DNA from: Flavobacterium phragmitis
GTDB taxonomy: Bacteria > Bacteroidota > Bacteroidia > Flavobacteriales > Flavobacteriaceae
Length of the DNA stretch: 64,000 bases
Assembly (NCBI RefSeq): GCF_900112575.1
Contig: NZ_FOMH01000012.1
Coordinates: 62,001-126,000, forward strand
Direction: 5' to 3'
A program made the translations under genes and the position numbers. The stretch's first letter is position 1. Each line of letters begins with the position of its first letter. The notes below the pieces were generated by a model, which made no database searches, had not been told where the DNA came from, and saw nothing but the letters and a program-made list of their open reading frames with translations. Below are positions 49,342-59,535 of this stretch, piece by piece.

Positions 49342-50928
49342 TTAATTTATTAATGGTATTTTTATTATAAAGGTGCTACCTTTTCCTTTTTCGCTTTCTA
49401 CATATACTTGACCATTGTGATCCTCTACTATTCTCTTTACATATGCCAATCCTAAACCATGCCCTTTTACGTTATGAAGGTCACCGGTATGCTCTCTGTA
49501 AAACTTCTCAAAAACTCGTTTCTGAGCTATCTTACTCATTCCCAAACCATGATCTTTTACTTTTATCAGAATCATATCTTTTACATTCTCTGTAAAGACC
49601 TCAATTTTAGGGGTGTCTGGAGAATATTTTATGGCATTTTCCAAAATATTAACCAATACATTGGTAAAATGAACTTCATTTATTAAAACTGTCGTTCTTG
49701 CTGCATCATAATGTCTTTCGACTGTACCTTGTCTGTCTTCTAATATCAAGTTAACATGCTCAATTGCATCATCAATTATATCAGTAACTACAGTAGGCTC
49801 TTTTGTAATATCAAGCTCTCTTTTTTCCAGTTTAGAAATACGCAGTACATTTTCAACCTGAGCATGCATTCTTTTATTTTCATCCCGAATCATTTGAAGA
49901 TAACGATAAACTTTCTCTTTATCTTCAATAACCTTTGGACTCCTAATAGCATCAAGTGCTAAATTTATTGTAGCAATTGGAGTTTTAAACTCATGCGTCA
50001 TATTGTTTATAAAATCGGTTTTGATTTCAGAAATATGTTTTTGACGCAATAATTGATTTAATGCACTCGTATAAGCAACAATTATAATTAGTGTAAAAAC
50101 TATTGATAGAATAGTAATACTTAACAACTCAGATAATAAGAACTTCTTTTTATTTGGAAAAGTTATGTACAATTCATATTTACTATTTCCTTCATTATCA
50201 GTAAAAACAGGAACTTGATAACTTGCGTTCTTATCATAATGAAAACCATCTGATCGAATCTTTGTTGGAACGCCATTATTTAGGACACCAAATTCAAACT
50301 TTGTTTTAACACCGTATTCTGCTAATTCTTTTTTTAGTAAACTTTGTAACTTTTCCTTATTAACCCTTTCTTCAATCGGTAATACATCAGTAAAATCTTT
50401 TACTGCAATATCCCTCTGCATTTTACTAAGCATTTCCAAGGTTCCTGATTTTTCAATTCTTATATCAGGTATCACACTCTGACTTAAAGAATTTTGATCA
50501 ATTATGCTGTTGCTATTGTAAATTTCAGTTACTCTCTTAGAATTGAAACTTTTGAATCTGTCGCTGGAGAACTTTTTATTAAATAACAAATTATTGATAC
50601 CATAATCTTCGGAGGATAAAGTATTAGAATATACAATTGTTTTATTTGTTTTACTATTTCTCTGAACGTAATAAACTTCCAGCAGGTCTTCTTTTTTGGG
50701 TTCTTTACCTGTACTGTTTTTTAAATTATTGTAATCAACAAAGTATTTGTACTGTTCCTGCTTTTCCAGTTTATCAGCAACATTCCCAATAACTTGGGTT
50801 ACGTGGTATTTAAATTGTTCTTCATTATTCTTGAACGAAGAATTGAACCAAAATACTTGAACCAGAATTATCCCGATTAAGGACAAACTCATCAACAAAA
50901 CAAGTATTCTAAAAAATAATTTATTCAT
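49342..50928 (-). CDS. rprX: Sensor histidine kinase RprX
   Basis: 528 residues. First membrane span 6-28, a large periplasmic sensor region (about 30-265), second span near 268-292, then the dimerisation domain with the phosphorylated His in NNMTHEFKTPIATI and the ATPase domain with N box ILENAIKYSP, G1 DHGLGMS and G2 GHGLGLAYVKR. It is the partner of RprY, separated by three bases, and follows coaE. Confidence 0.93.
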   Translation of the reverse strand: MNKLFFRILVLLMSLSLIGIILVQVFWFNSSFKNNEEQFKYHVTQVIGNVADKLEKQEQYKYFVDYNNLKNSTGKEPKKEDLLEVYYVQRNSKTNKTIVYSNTLSSEDYGINNLLFNKKFSSDRFKSFNSKRVTEIYNSNSIIDQNSLSQSVIPDIRIEKSGTLEMLSKMQRDIAVKDFTDVLPIEERVNKEKLQSLLKKELAEYGVKTKFEFGVLNNGVPTKIRSDGFHYDKNASYQVPVFTDNEGNSKYELYITFPNKKKFLLSELLSITILSIVFTLIIIVAYTSALNQLLRQKHISEIKTDFINNMTHEFKTPIATINLALDAIRSPKVIEDKEKVYRYLQMIRDENKRMHAQVENVLRISKLEKRELDITKEPTVVTDIIDDAIEHVNLILEDRQGTVERHYDAARTTVLINEVHFTNVLVNILENAIKYSPDTPKIEVFTENVKDMILIKVKDHGLGMSKIAQKRVFEKFYREHTGDLHNVKGHGLGLAYVKRIVEDHNGQVYVESEKGKGSTFIIKIPLIN

Positions 50929-50987
50929 CGAAACAAAATTAATATTTTAACAATATACTAAATAATACATTAACCAAATATTAACAT

Positions 50988-51584
50988 TTAAGACTGATTT
51001 TGTTTTATCTTTAAAATTTTAAGAATTTTAACAACTTCTTCCTTGGCAACTTTAAGATTATTGTTATTAATCACGAAATTGCTCTTAGAAATTCGTTTTT
51101 CATCATTCCACTGCATTTTCATTCTACTTAAAACTTGTTCTCTTGTAGTTTGATCGCGTTTTATCACTCGTTCAATTCTTACCTCTTCTGGTGCAGTAAC
51201 TGTTATAATTACATCACAATCTTTGTAACGTCCACTCTCAAACAAAATAGCTGCTTCATAAATAACATAATCATAGTTTTTGTATTTCAGCATCCAAGAT
51301 TCAAAATCTCTTTTTACAGCTGGATGTACAATGTTATTTAATTTTGCCAATTCTTCTTTATCATTAAAAACAATCTGAGCTAATTTCGCCCGATTTAAAA
51401 CATCTCCATCAAAAATGCTTTGGCCAAATGCAGTTTTTACCTCTTCTATAATCTCTTTTGACTGCATTACCCTTTTAGCTCCATCATCTGCTATATAAAC
51501 AGGAACGCCCATTTCTTCAAAATAGTTTGCAACAGTTGTTTTACCGCTGCCAATTCCTCCTGTAAGGCCAATAACTTTTGCCAT
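50988..51584 (-). CDS. coaE: Dephospho-CoA kinase
   Basis: Last step of CoA synthesis. 198 residues: P-loop IGLTGGIGSGKTTVA (5-18), IADDGAKRVM, HPAVKRDFESWM, and LID-like VIKRDQTTREQVLSRMKMQ. Only two bases lie between it and the glycosyltransferase gene upstream, so they are cotranscribed. Confidence 0.95.
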   Translation of the reverse strand: MAKVIGLTGGIGSGKTTVANYFEEMGVPVYIADDGAKRVMQSKEIIEEVKTAFGQSIFDGDVLNRAKLAQIVFNDKEELAKLNNIVHPAVKRDFESWMLKYKNYDYVIYEAAILFESGRYKDCDVIITVTAPEEVRIERVIKRDQTTREQVLSRMKMQWNDEKRISKSNFVINNNNLKVAKEEVVKILKILKIKQNQS

Positions 51585-51586
51585 TA

Positions 51587-52585
51587 TTATAATTTAAAAA
51601 ACATACGTGGAAAAGCTTCTTGGGGTTTCTTTTTCAATAGAATTATTTTTACATACGATTCTAAAAATCCTGTTCCGTAACCGTAGAATTGTTTCCAAAC
51701 TGCTATTACAGAAAGATATCCAATCTTAACACTTTTATTTTGAATACTTGCTGTAAGAAAAATTATAACGAAATATACGAAATATAATTGTAATAAAATA
51801 TCTATATTGAAAATTAACAATAAAAAAGCTAATAATAAGCCCAGAATAAAAAGGGTCGGAAAGAAGAAAGTCAGCTTATTATGCTCTGGGTACCAGCTAT
51901 TTAAAATAGGTCTTGCGATACCAAATTTCTTTACTTGTATTGAGAATTTTTCCCAATCAATTCGTCTTTTATGATACACATAAGCCTCAGAAAACAGTCT
52001 TGTCTCAAATCCTAAGTTCCATAAACGTATTGATAAATCAGGATCTTCTCCAGGATGAATATTTCCAAAACCCTTTGAAGCCTCAAAGGCTTTCTTTGAA
52101 ATCCCCATATTAAAACTACGTGGCTGAAATTTGGTTATTTTCTCAGATCCTCCCCTAATTCCTCCTGTAGTCAAAAAAGAAGTCATAGCAAAATTGATTG
52201 CCTTTTGAATACTAGAAAAACTATCTAGCGCTTTATCTGGACCGCCAAAACAATCTACATATTCTCTATCTAATTCTTTACGTACTTCTGTCAAATAATT
52301 AGGCGGAATAATGCAATCGGAGTCAAAAATGATAAAATAATCTCCCCTAGCCCTCTGCATTCCGAAATTTCTAGAATCTCCAGGACCTGAATTTTCTTTA
52401 AAATAATAGGATATGTTTAATTTTCCTTGATAATTCATCACCACATCTCGGCATGGAACTGACGATCCATCTTCGACAAGAACAATTTCAAAAGCTTCAT
52501 TATAATCAGATTTGGTGAGACTTTCCAAAAGCTCATCAACTTCATCTGGACGATTATACACGGGTATAATTAAAGAGAAAATCAT
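51587..52585 (-). CDS. Family 2 glycosyltransferase
   Basis: 332 residues from the ATG at 52585 (MIFSLIIPVYNRP), which is where the GT-A fold begins; the longer frame adds a spurious hydrophobic lead. FSLIIPVYNRPDEVDELLESL, VLVEDGSS, NSGPGDSRNFGMQRARGDYFIIFDSDCIIP (DxD metal site) and HPGEDPDLSIRLWNLGFE are GT2 motifs. Two C-terminal membrane spans (about 240-290) anchor it, so it likely adds a sugar to a lipid or envelope glycan. A TATCTTTG -7-like box (52643-52636) precedes it. Confidence 0.9.
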   Translation of the reverse strand: MIFSLIIPVYNRPDEVDELLESLTKSDYNEAFEIVLVEDGSSVPCRDVVMNYQGKLNISYYFKENSGPGDSRNFGMQRARGDYFIIFDSDCIIPPNYLTEVRKELDREYVDCFGGPDKALDSFSSIQKAINFAMTSFLTTGGIRGGSEKITKFQPRSFNMGISKKAFEASKGFGNIHPGEDPDLSIRLWNLGFETRLFSEAYVYHKRRIDWEKFSIQVKKFGIARPILNSWYPEHNKLTFFFPTLFILGLLLAFLLLIFNIDILLQLYFVYFVIIFLTASIQNKSVKIGYLSVIAVWKQFYGYGTGFLESYVKIILLKKKPQEAFPRMFFKL

Positions 52586-52656
52586 AGCAGAATATGCGTT
52601 TTTAAAGGGAATATTTTTAAGTTCAAAAATTTTAACAAAGATAGGGTATATTAACA

Positions 52657-52688
52657 AAAAAACCATCAACTTTCGATTGATGGTTTTT
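52657..52688 (-). terminator. Terminator of fabV
   Basis: AAAAACCATCAA and TTGATGGTTTTT form a 12-base-pair stem with a seven-base loop. It lies 25 bases past the fabV stop. Confidence 0.9.
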
Positions 52689-52712
52689 GCTTTACTTTAA
52701 GTAAAAATAGTA

Positions 52713-53903
52713 TTATTTGATGCTTTCTATTTCAACAACTTCGTTTGCTTCTGCGTTGTAATCAACACCTGCAAATTCGAAACCGAATAAATTCAAGAAG
52801 TCATTTCTGTATCCTGCTAAATCTCCAATTTCTGGTAAAGATTCCGTTGTAGCTTCCAACCAAAGTTTTGCTACTTTAGCTTGAACATCTTCACGCATTT
52901 CCCAATCATCAATTCTGATTCTTCCTTTTTCGTCTACAGGAACTTCAGAACCGTTGTATAATCTGTCTTGGAACAAACGCTGAATTTGCTCGATACAACC
53001 TTCATGAATTCCTTCTTCTTTCATGATTTTGTATAAAAGAGAAATGTATAATGGAATTACCGGAATTGCAGAACTTGCCTGCGTTACCAAAGCTTTGTTT
53101 ACAGAAACATAAGCTTTACCACCTATAGATTTTAAAGAATCACCAATTGTAAATGCCGTAGCTTCTAAGTGGTCTTTTGCACGACCGATAGTTCCTTTAC
53201 GATAAACAGCTTCTGTTAATGATGGTCCGATATAAGAATAAGCAACAGTTGTAGCGCCTTCTGCTAATAAATTTTCATTTTTTAAAGCATCAATCCACAT
53301 TGCCCAGTCTTCACCTCCCATAACAGCAACTGTGTTCTCAATATCTTCTTCGTTTGCTGGAGCAATTGAAACTTCAGAAACTTTTCCTGTATGGAAATCA
53401 ACTGTTTTATTTGTAAAAGTTTGTCCAATTGGTTTTAAAACTGAACGGTGCGTTACTCCTGTATTTGGATTTGTACGCACAGGAGAAGCTAAACTATAGA
53501 TTACAAGATCAACTTGTCCTAAATCAGCTTTAATTAAATCTAAAGTTTCTCTTTTAATTTCATTTGAGAACGCATCTCCGTTAATGCTTTTTGCATATAA
53601 ACCTGCTTTGTGAGCTTCTTTTTCAAATGCTGCCGAATTGTACCATCCTGGAGATGCTGTTTTTCCTTCAACTGGCGGTTTTTCAAAAAACACTCCAATT
53701 GTCGATGCACCAGAACCAAAAGCACTAGTAATTCTTGAAGCCAATCCGAAACCAGTAGAAGCACCAATTACTAAAACTTTTTTAGGTCCAGCAATTTCTC
53801 CTTTTGATTTTACGTATTCGATTTGATTTTTTACATTTTGCTCAGCTCCCGTTGGGTGGGCAGTCAAACAAATAAATCCTCTCATTCTAGGTTCTATAAT
53901 CAT
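52713..53903 (-). CDS. fabV: Trans-2-enoyl-CoA/ACP reductase FabV
   Basis: Last reductive step of fatty-acid elongation. 396 residues: VLVIGASTGFGLASRITSAFG (NADH site with the FabV Gly pattern), VIYSLASPVR, and YSYIGPSLTEAVYRKGTIGRAKDHLEATA, the catalytic Tyr-x8-Lys of the FabV class, resistant to triclosan in studied members. The N-terminal PRMRGFICLTAHP is as in the family. Confidence 0.95.
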   Translation of the reverse strand: MIIEPRMRGFICLTAHPTGAEQNVKNQIEYVKSKGEIAGPKKVLVIGASTGFGLASRITSAFGSGASTIGVFFEKPPVEGKTASPGWYNSAAFEKEAHKAGLYAKSINGDAFSNEIKRETLDLIKADLGQVDLVIYSLASPVRTNPNTGVTHRSVLKPIGQTFTNKTVDFHTGKVSEVSIAPANEEDIENTVAVMGGEDWAMWIDALKNENLLAEGATTVAYSYIGPSLTEAVYRKGTIGRAKDHLEATAFTIGDSLKSIGGKAYVSVNKALVTQASSAIPVIPLYISLLYKIMKEEGIHEGCIEQIQRLFQDRLYNGSEVPVDEKGRIRIDDWEMREDVQAKVAKLWLEATTESLPEIGDLAGYRNDFLNLFGFEFAGVDYNAEANEVVEIESIK

Positions 53904-53925
53904 CTTGCAATTATTTTTTTTTGTA

Positions 53926-54447
53926 TTATTTCAATTTCAGTTTTAATTTTTCAAAAATAGACATTTTATCCTTAACCCTTTTCATATTGGTATTCATATT
54001 CTCAATAAAATTTGGGTTTAAAGCATTTTTCTTAGCCTCTTTATAATAATTATAAGACGCTCTATATTGCCCTTCATACTCCGCCATTCTAGCTAATTCA
54101 CTGTTATAAGAAGAGTTATCAGCATTTTCCAAATTAGACAGCGTAAAATCTATATGTTGTTTTGCCTCTGCATATCTACCAATATCAATAAGCAGATAAG
54201 TATAATTTAAATATGGCGCAGCGTATTTGGGATCAAATTTCATTGCTAGTTTATAATGATAAATCCCTTTTTCATAATCACTTAACTTATTGTAGTAGAT
54301 CCATCCTAAGTGATTATGAGCTTTTCCAAAATCGGGATATTGCGATAATATTTCTTCTAAAAGTTCTTTAGCATCGGCTGAATTCCCTTCAGAAATTAAT
54401 GAGTCTGCTTTTATAAATTGATTTTCGTAAAAACTTAAACTTTCCAT
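53926..54447 (-). CDS. TPR repeat protein
   Basis: 173 residues of tetratricopeptide repeats: SLISEGNSADAKELLEEILSQYPDFGKAHNHLGWIYYNKLSDYEKGIYHYKLAMKFDPKYAAPYLNYTYLLIDIGRYAEAKQHIDFTL, an array of about four motifs, and a basic C-terminus. No signal peptide, so cytosolic. It is nine bases from recN and read in the same direction, and is likely the last gene of the bamD operon. Partners unknown. Confidence 0.8.
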   Translation of the reverse strand: MESLSFYENQFIKADSLISEGNSADAKELLEEILSQYPDFGKAHNHLGWIYYNKLSDYEKGIYHYKLAMKFDPKYAAPYLNYTYLLIDIGRYAEAKQHIDFTLSNLENADNSSYNSELARMAEYEGQYRASYNYYKEAKKNALNPNFIENMNTNMKRVKDKMSIFEKLKLKLK

Positions 54448-54456
54448 TGTGGTATT

Positions 54457-56109
54457 TTAATTCAACAATTCTTTTGCGTGATTCAGCGCCGAATCAGAAA
54501 TATTAGCTCCAGACAACATTTGGGCAATTTCTAGAATTCGATCTTGTTGTGACAAAAGTTTTAACTCTGATTGTGTATCATCTCCAACGGTTGATTTAGA
54601 AACTTTGAAATGAGAATCGCCTTTCGCCGCAATTTGCGGTAAATGTGTAATAGCAAAAATCTGCATCGTATTACTCATTTCTTTCATAATTTCTCCCATT
54701 CTAATTGCAATTTCTCCAGAAACACCAGTATCAATTTCATCAAAAATCAAAGTTGGTAGTTTTGAATATTTAGCCAAAATCGCTTTTACAGCCAGCATAA
54801 TACGAGACATTTCTCCTCCTGAGGCTACTTTTTTCAATAAACCAAAATCAGTTCCCTTATTGGCAGAAAATAAGAATTGCAACTCATCTTTTCCGTTTTG
54901 AAAATACGTTTCTGAAGTTGTTAATTCCATTTTAAAGCGAACATTCGGCATTCCTAAAGTTTCCAAAATCGAAATTAACTGCTCTGATAGTCTTGGAATA
55001 GCATTTATTCTATTTTGATGAATTTGATCTGCATAATTATCCAATTCAACCGCTTTTTGTTCAATAATTTTAGATAAAGAAGCTATTTCCTCATCCATAT
55101 TATCCAATTCCAATAATGCATTTCCTAAATCGGACTGAATTTGAAGCAACTCATCAACAGAATCTACCTGATGTTTTTTCTGAAGATTATAAATCAATTG
55201 TAATTTTTGATTTACCAACTCCAACTGTGCAGGATCGTTTAATAATTTCTCTGAACAATTTTCCAATTCCTTTGAAACATCATCAAATTCAATAGTCAAA
55301 CTTGATATTCTTTCAAATAAACTTTGATATTCTGCTGAAAAAGGAGCTACTTTTTGCAAAGCATTTTTAATCTCGTTTAGATTATGAAAAACACCAAACT
55401 GTTCTTCATTCGCAATGGCTAAAGATTTATCTAAAGATTCTTTGATTATTTCAACATTATTCAGCTTTTCATAATCGGCTTCCAGTTCTTCCTGTTCACC
55501 CGATTTTAATTGTGCCGCCACTAATTCATTCAGCAAAAATGTATTGTATTCCAGTTCTTTTCCAGAATCACTCTGCTTTTTAATCAAAGCATTCCATTTT
55601 GATTTATCTGATTTATAAGATTTCAAAAGCTTTTGATATTCTGAAATAATATCCGAATTAGCAGCAATAGCATCAATAATCTTAAACTGAACACTTTCGT
55701 CAGATAGTTCTTGTGTTTGCTGTTGCGAATGAATATCAATTAAATACAAACTTAAATCTTGCAGTTCCTGAAGATTAACCGGACTGTCATTTATGAAAGC
55801 ACGGGATTTTCCAGATGGAAGAATTTCACGTCTAATGATTGTTTCGTCTTCATAATCCAAATCATTAGCTTCAAAAAAATCTTTTAGATTGTATTTTGAA
55901 ATTTCAAATTGTGCTTCAATAACACATTTTTCTTCTTTATTTTTTAATGAAGTAAGATCTGCTCTTTTTCCCAAAACAAGACCGATAGCTCCTAAAATAA
56001 TCGATTTTCCTGCACCTGTCTCACCTGTTATTATAGAAAAACCTTTAGAAAAATCTATGGCTAGCTTTTCGATAAGAGCATAATTTTTAATTGACAGCGA
56101 TGTAATCAT
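54457..56109 (-). CDS. recN: DNA repair protein RecN
   Basis: SMC-like ATPase for double-strand break repair. 550 residues: Walker A in FSIITGETGAGKSIILGAI (near 36), a long coiled coil (about 155-390), the ABC signature LLKKVASGGEMSRIMLAV and Walker B LPTLIFDEIDTGVSG, then the D-loop/H-loop IFAITHLPQIAAKGDSHF. It is full length, in the BamD-RpoZ-CoaBC-PorD gene string. Confidence 0.95.
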   Translation of the reverse strand: MITSLSIKNYALIEKLAIDFSKGFSIITGETGAGKSIILGAIGLVLGKRADLTSLKNKEEKCVIEAQFEISKYNLKDFFEANDLDYEDETIIRREILPSGKSRAFINDSPVNLQELQDLSLYLIDIHSQQQTQELSDESVQFKIIDAIAANSDIISEYQKLLKSYKSDKSKWNALIKKQSDSGKELEYNTFLLNELVAAQLKSGEQEELEADYEKLNNVEIIKESLDKSLAIANEEQFGVFHNLNEIKNALQKVAPFSAEYQSLFERISSLTIEFDDVSKELENCSEKLLNDPAQLELVNQKLQLIYNLQKKHQVDSVDELLQIQSDLGNALLELDNMDEEIASLSKIIEQKAVELDNYADQIHQNRINAIPRLSEQLISILETLGMPNVRFKMELTTSETYFQNGKDELQFLFSANKGTDFGLLKKVASGGEMSRIMLAVKAILAKYSKLPTLIFDEIDTGVSGEIAIRMGEIMKEMSNTMQIFAITHLPQIAAKGDSHFKVSKSTVGDDTQSELKLLSQQDRILEIAQMLSGANISDSALNHAKELLN

Positions 56110-56172
56110 AGGGCAGTTTTGTAAAAATAAAAGTTATAGTGATAATAAAGATTGCAAAGACAGGAAACGAGA

Positions 56173-57063
56173 TTAATATTTAATCTGTGACCATTTAGTA
56201 GAGTTTAACGGTGAAACTTTATTCAAAACATCAGTTAAATCTGTAATTGGAATACTTGGTCCACCAGAAAAAATAGAAACAATTTCATCTGATTTTGCGT
56301 CAAAGAAAACTCGAGTTATAAAAGCATTTGGTTTTACTGAATTTAGTTTTCCTATTAACAGTAAAGCATTTTTTATTTTTTCTTTTGCTGCTTTTTGATC
56401 CAAAGTCATTGCATCCAATCCTGTATGATAAGCATAAGTTGTTTGACGTAAATCACTATAAGTTGGAGCAATCATATCATTAATCAAATAGTAACGATTC
56501 TGAAGTCCGTCTGACTGATTCCATCCTCTAAATCCACCTTGCTGTGCAACATTGGCAATATTTTGCGCAGTTTGAAGATATTGATTGCCTGCTCCCATTT
56601 GAAAAGTATCGGCATCCATTCCTAAAATCAAATAACAATAAAAAGAGATAACAGAAACTAAATTAGAATCGTAAGTCGTCGGATTGAACAACAATGGTTC
56701 GTATTCAATATACCTAAAATTAAAATCTTTATCGTTGTAATTTAAAACAGGTGAAGAATAAGTAGAATTAAAAATCAATCGGGACGATTGAACCTGAATA
56801 GTTCCTGTAAACTGATCTGAGCTGTTCGAAGATAAAGTAATATACATGGAACAGTTTATTCTTTCATTTTGCTTTAAAGGAGATCCTGTCCAGTCTGTTT
56901 TATTTATAAATTCAGATAAAGAAGTCTGAAGTGTTTTAAAAACCTGATTATTGGGATTTGTAAGTCGCTCTGTATTAATAGTTACCGTACAGTTTAGCTG
57001 TTGTGCTTGCACAAAACCAAAGCTTAAAAACACCAATAGTGTAACTATCTTATTCATACTCAT
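56173..57063 (-). CDS. porD: DUF4835 family protein, PorD-like (type IX secretion)
   Basis: 296 residues with a signal peptide ending FVQAQQ (about 20). LNCTVTINTERLTNPNNQVFKTLQTSLSEFINKTDW matches the DUF4835 opening, and FRYIEYEPLLFNP, FYCYLILGMDADTFQ and GGFRGW(N) sit in conserved places. Members of this family have been named PorD and linked with the type IX secretion machinery; the exact job is unclear. Two ATG codons (57063, 57057) are possible starts. Next to coaBC in a conserved Bacteroidota gene string. Confidence 0.8.
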   Translation of the reverse strand: MSMNKIVTLLVFLSFGFVQAQQLNCTVTINTERLTNPNNQVFKTLQTSLSEFINKTDWTGSPLKQNERINCSMYITLSSNSSDQFTGTIQVQSSRLIFNSTYSSPVLNYNDKDFNFRYIEYEPLLFNPTTYDSNLVSVISFYCYLILGMDADTFQMGAGNQYLQTAQNIANVAQQGGFRGWNQSDGLQNRYYLINDMIAPTYSDLRQTTYAYHTGLDAMTLDQKAAKEKIKNALLLIGKLNSVKPNAFITRVFFDAKSDEIVSIFSGGPSIPITDLTDVLNKVSPLNSTKWSQIKY

Positions 57064-57128
57064 TTAAATATTTAATTTTACAAACACAAACAGTTCCCTA
57101 TTTCTGCTTCCGGCGTATATTTTAAATT

Positions 57129-58340
57129 TTATTCTGAAAAATGCAACATCACCTTATTCAAAATATCAGCCGCTACCGATTCTTTTGATTTTAATTCCAT
57201 TGGTTCTATTTCAAAATTCTTATCGATAAAGGTTACTTTATTCGTTTCTTTTTTAAAACCTGCTCCTTTATCTTGTAAGGAATTTAAAACAATCAAATCT
57301 AAGTTTTTTTTCTGAATTTTCAACTTAGCATTTTCAATTTCATTTTCAGTTTCTAATGCAAAACCAATCAAAAACTGATTTTTTTTGATAGCTCCTAAGG
57401 AAGACAAGATATCTTTTGTCTTTTCAAGTTCTATCGAAAACTCAGCGTCCGATTTTTTAATTTTTTGAGATGCAACAACTTTTGGCCTGTAATCCGCTAC
57501 AGCCGCTGCAGCTATCGCCGCATCAACATCATTAAAATATAAATGACAAGCATCATACATTTCTTGAGCAGATACAACATCAACCACTTTAATTGAAGCG
57601 TTTTTTGCTTTATAATGTGTTGGACCGGCAATCAAAAAAACTTCTGCTCCCAGATTTGCTGCTTCATTAGCAATATCAAATCCCATTTTGCCTGAAGAAT
57701 GATTTCCTATAAAACGCACAGGATCTATCGCTTCGTACGTTGGTCCAGCGGTAACTAGTATTTTTTTTCCTTTTAAAGGCAATTTGCTTTCTAAATCAGC
57801 TTCAAGAAAAGCGACAATATTTTCTGGTTCCGCCATTCGGCCTTCTCCAGACAAACCGCTTGCCAATTCTCCTGTTTCAGCAGGAATCATAATATTTCCA
57901 AAATGTTTTAAAGCATTAAAACTAGCTACTGTTGAAGGATGTTTGTACATATCCAAATCCATTGCAGGCGCAAAGTATACTGGACATTTAGCAGATAAAT
58001 AGGCTGCGATTAAAAGATTATCGCAGTTTCCTGTAGTCATTTTAGACAAAGTATTGGCAGTTGCAGGCGCAATCAGCATAATATCAGCCCAAAGAGCTAA
58101 TTCTACGTGATTGTTCCAAACTGCTTCTTCATCATCTTGATTAAAGAAACTTGAATGTACTGGATTTTTTGATAAGGTAGATAATGTAAGTGGGGTTACA
58201 AAATCCTTAGAAGCAGGTGTCATGATCACTTGGACATGTGCACCTGCTTTTATAAAAAGTCGTACTAAAGAAGCCGTTTTATACGCTGCGATTCCACCGG
58301 AAACTCCCAGTAAAACCTTTTTCCCGTTTAAAACTGACAT
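57129..58340 (-). CDS. coaBC: Bifunctional phosphopantothenoylcysteine decarboxylase/phosphopantothenate-cysteine ligase
   Basis: 403 residues. CoaC half (1-180): KKVLLGVSGGIAAYKTASLVR (FMN flavodoxin fold), NHVELALWADIMLIAPATANTLSKMTTGNCDNLL, and a PAMDLDMYKHPS in place of the usual PAMN. CoaB half: VLVTAGPTYEAIDPVRFIGNHSSGKMG and AAAVADYRP. Both steps in CoA synthesis. The next gene is rpoZ, seven bases upstream. Confidence 0.95.
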   Translation of the reverse strand: MSVLNGKKVLLGVSGGIAAYKTASLVRLFIKAGAHVQVIMTPASKDFVTPLTLSTLSKNPVHSSFFNQDDEEAVWNNHVELALWADIMLIAPATANTLSKMTTGNCDNLLIAAYLSAKCPVYFAPAMDLDMYKHPSTVASFNALKHFGNIMIPAETGELASGLSGEGRMAEPENIVAFLEADLESKLPLKGKKILVTAGPTYEAIDPVRFIGNHSSGKMGFDIANEAANLGAEVFLIAGPTHYKAKNASIKVVDVVSAQEMYDACHLYFNDVDAAIAAAAVADYRPKVVASQKIKKSDAEFSIELEKTKDILSSLGAIKKNQFLIGFALETENEIENAKLKIQKKNLDLIVLNSLQDKGAGFKKETNKVTFIDKNFEIEPMELKSKESVAADILNKVMLHFSE

Positions 58341-58347
58341 TGTACTA

Positions 58348-58665
58348 TTATTTGTTTGAACTTCTGTGGTAAGTTTTACCGTCTAACCATTCTTGAACAG
58401 CTAAAGCGTGTGGTTTTGGTAATTTCTCGTAGAATTTAGAAACTTCGATTTGTTCTTTATTTTCAAAAACTTCTTCTAGACTATCGTTATAAGTAGCAAA
58501 CTCTTCTAATTTTTCAGTCAATTCTTTTTTAATCTCTGAATTAATTTGATTTGCTCTTTTAGCCATAATGGTAATTGCCTCATACACATTTCCTGTTGGC
58601 TCTTCAATAACCGTTTTGTTGTAAGTTATTGTGTTAACAGGAGCATTCGTCTTTTTTAAATCCAT
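58348..58665 (-). CDS. rpoZ: DNA-directed RNA polymerase omega-like subunit
   Basis: 105 residues of the Bacteroidota RpoZ-like type: NTITYNKTVIEEPTGNVYEAITIMAKRANQIN carries the AxxxxRAxQI motif of omega, and the C-terminal helix ends EWLDGKTY. Stabilises RNA polymerase. It sits between bamD (nine bases) and coaBC (seven bases). Confidence 0.88.
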   Translation of the reverse strand: MDLKKTNAPVNTITYNKTVIEEPTGNVYEAITIMAKRANQINSEIKKELTEKLEEFATYNDSLEEVFENKEQIEVSKFYEKLPKPHALAVQEWLDGKTYHRSSNK

Positions 58666-58674
58666 GACTTTTAT

Positions 58675-59469
58675 TTATTTAGTAAATTTTTGTAAATCTG
58701 TTTCAACTCTAGCATACATTTCGTCTGCTTTTGCTTTGTATTTTGTATCGCTTTTAAACTTCATTAGGTTACCGTAAGCTACCTTAGCAACATTTAAACG
58801 CTCTTCCATTTTTGAAGGAACACTGTTAATTGCCAATTGATAAGCCGAATCATATTTGTAAAATAATGCATCTTCTTTAAAAGGCGTTCCAGGAAAATCA
58901 GCGATAAAATTATCAAATGCAACTAAAGCTGATTTATAATCTGAAATTGTATTATATCCTTTAGCATTTTCATATGCTTTTTTCTCCAATTTACCATTTA
59001 ACATCTGAACTGTCTCATTTGCTTGAGCCAAATATTCCGAGTTTGGATAATTATCAATAAAAGCTTGTAATTTTTCTAATGCTTTTACAGTATCAGTTTG
59101 ATCTAAACTATACACTGGAGCTAATTTAGAATAACTATATGCACCTAAAAATGCTGCTTCTTGTACTTTTTCACTTCGCGGATAACCCGAAACAAAACTT
59201 TCAAACTGATAACCAGCTAAATAATATTGCTTTGTTTTATAGTAAGACTGAGAAAACATATAAAAAAGCTTTTCTGCCTGCGGTTTACCTCTATAAGAAG
59301 GTGCTAACTGCTCAAAAAGACGAATTGCCTTGTTATATTTACCAGCATCATACATTTTAGTTGCCATCTCAAATTTAGCTGCAACATCTTCATTTTTTAA
59401 AGCTTTTTGATATTCTCCACAAGAAGCAAAAAGGGCAACAACAATTAACAATGATACTATTTTCTTCAT
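58675..59469 (-). CDS. bamD: Outer-membrane protein assembly factor BamD
   Basis: 264 residues. Lipoprotein signal with lipobox LFASCGE (Cys near 17), then five TPR-like motifs (KNEDVAAKFEMATKMYDAGKYNKAIRLFEQL, YYKTKQYYLAGYQFESFVSGYPRSEKVQEAAF). It is an inner-leaflet outer-membrane lipoprotein that helps BamA fold barrel proteins. It is the first gene of the operon and follows a strong promoter. Confidence 0.93.
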   Translation of the reverse strand: MKKIVSLLIVVALFASCGEYQKALKNEDVAAKFEMATKMYDAGKYNKAIRLFEQLAPSYRGKPQAEKLFYMFSQSYYKTKQYYLAGYQFESFVSGYPRSEKVQEAAFLGAYSYSKLAPVYSLDQTDTVKALEKLQAFIDNYPNSEYLAQANETVQMLNGKLEKKAYENAKGYNTISDYKSALVAFDNFIADFPGTPFKEDALFYKYDSAYQLAINSVPSKMEERLNVAKVAYGNLMKFKSDTKYKAKADEMYARVETDLQKFTK

Positions 59470-59535
59470 TTATTTACTTTTATTATGATCTCTTAGACAA
59501 TTTGCCAAAACAAAATCACACCGAAGTTTCGGTGG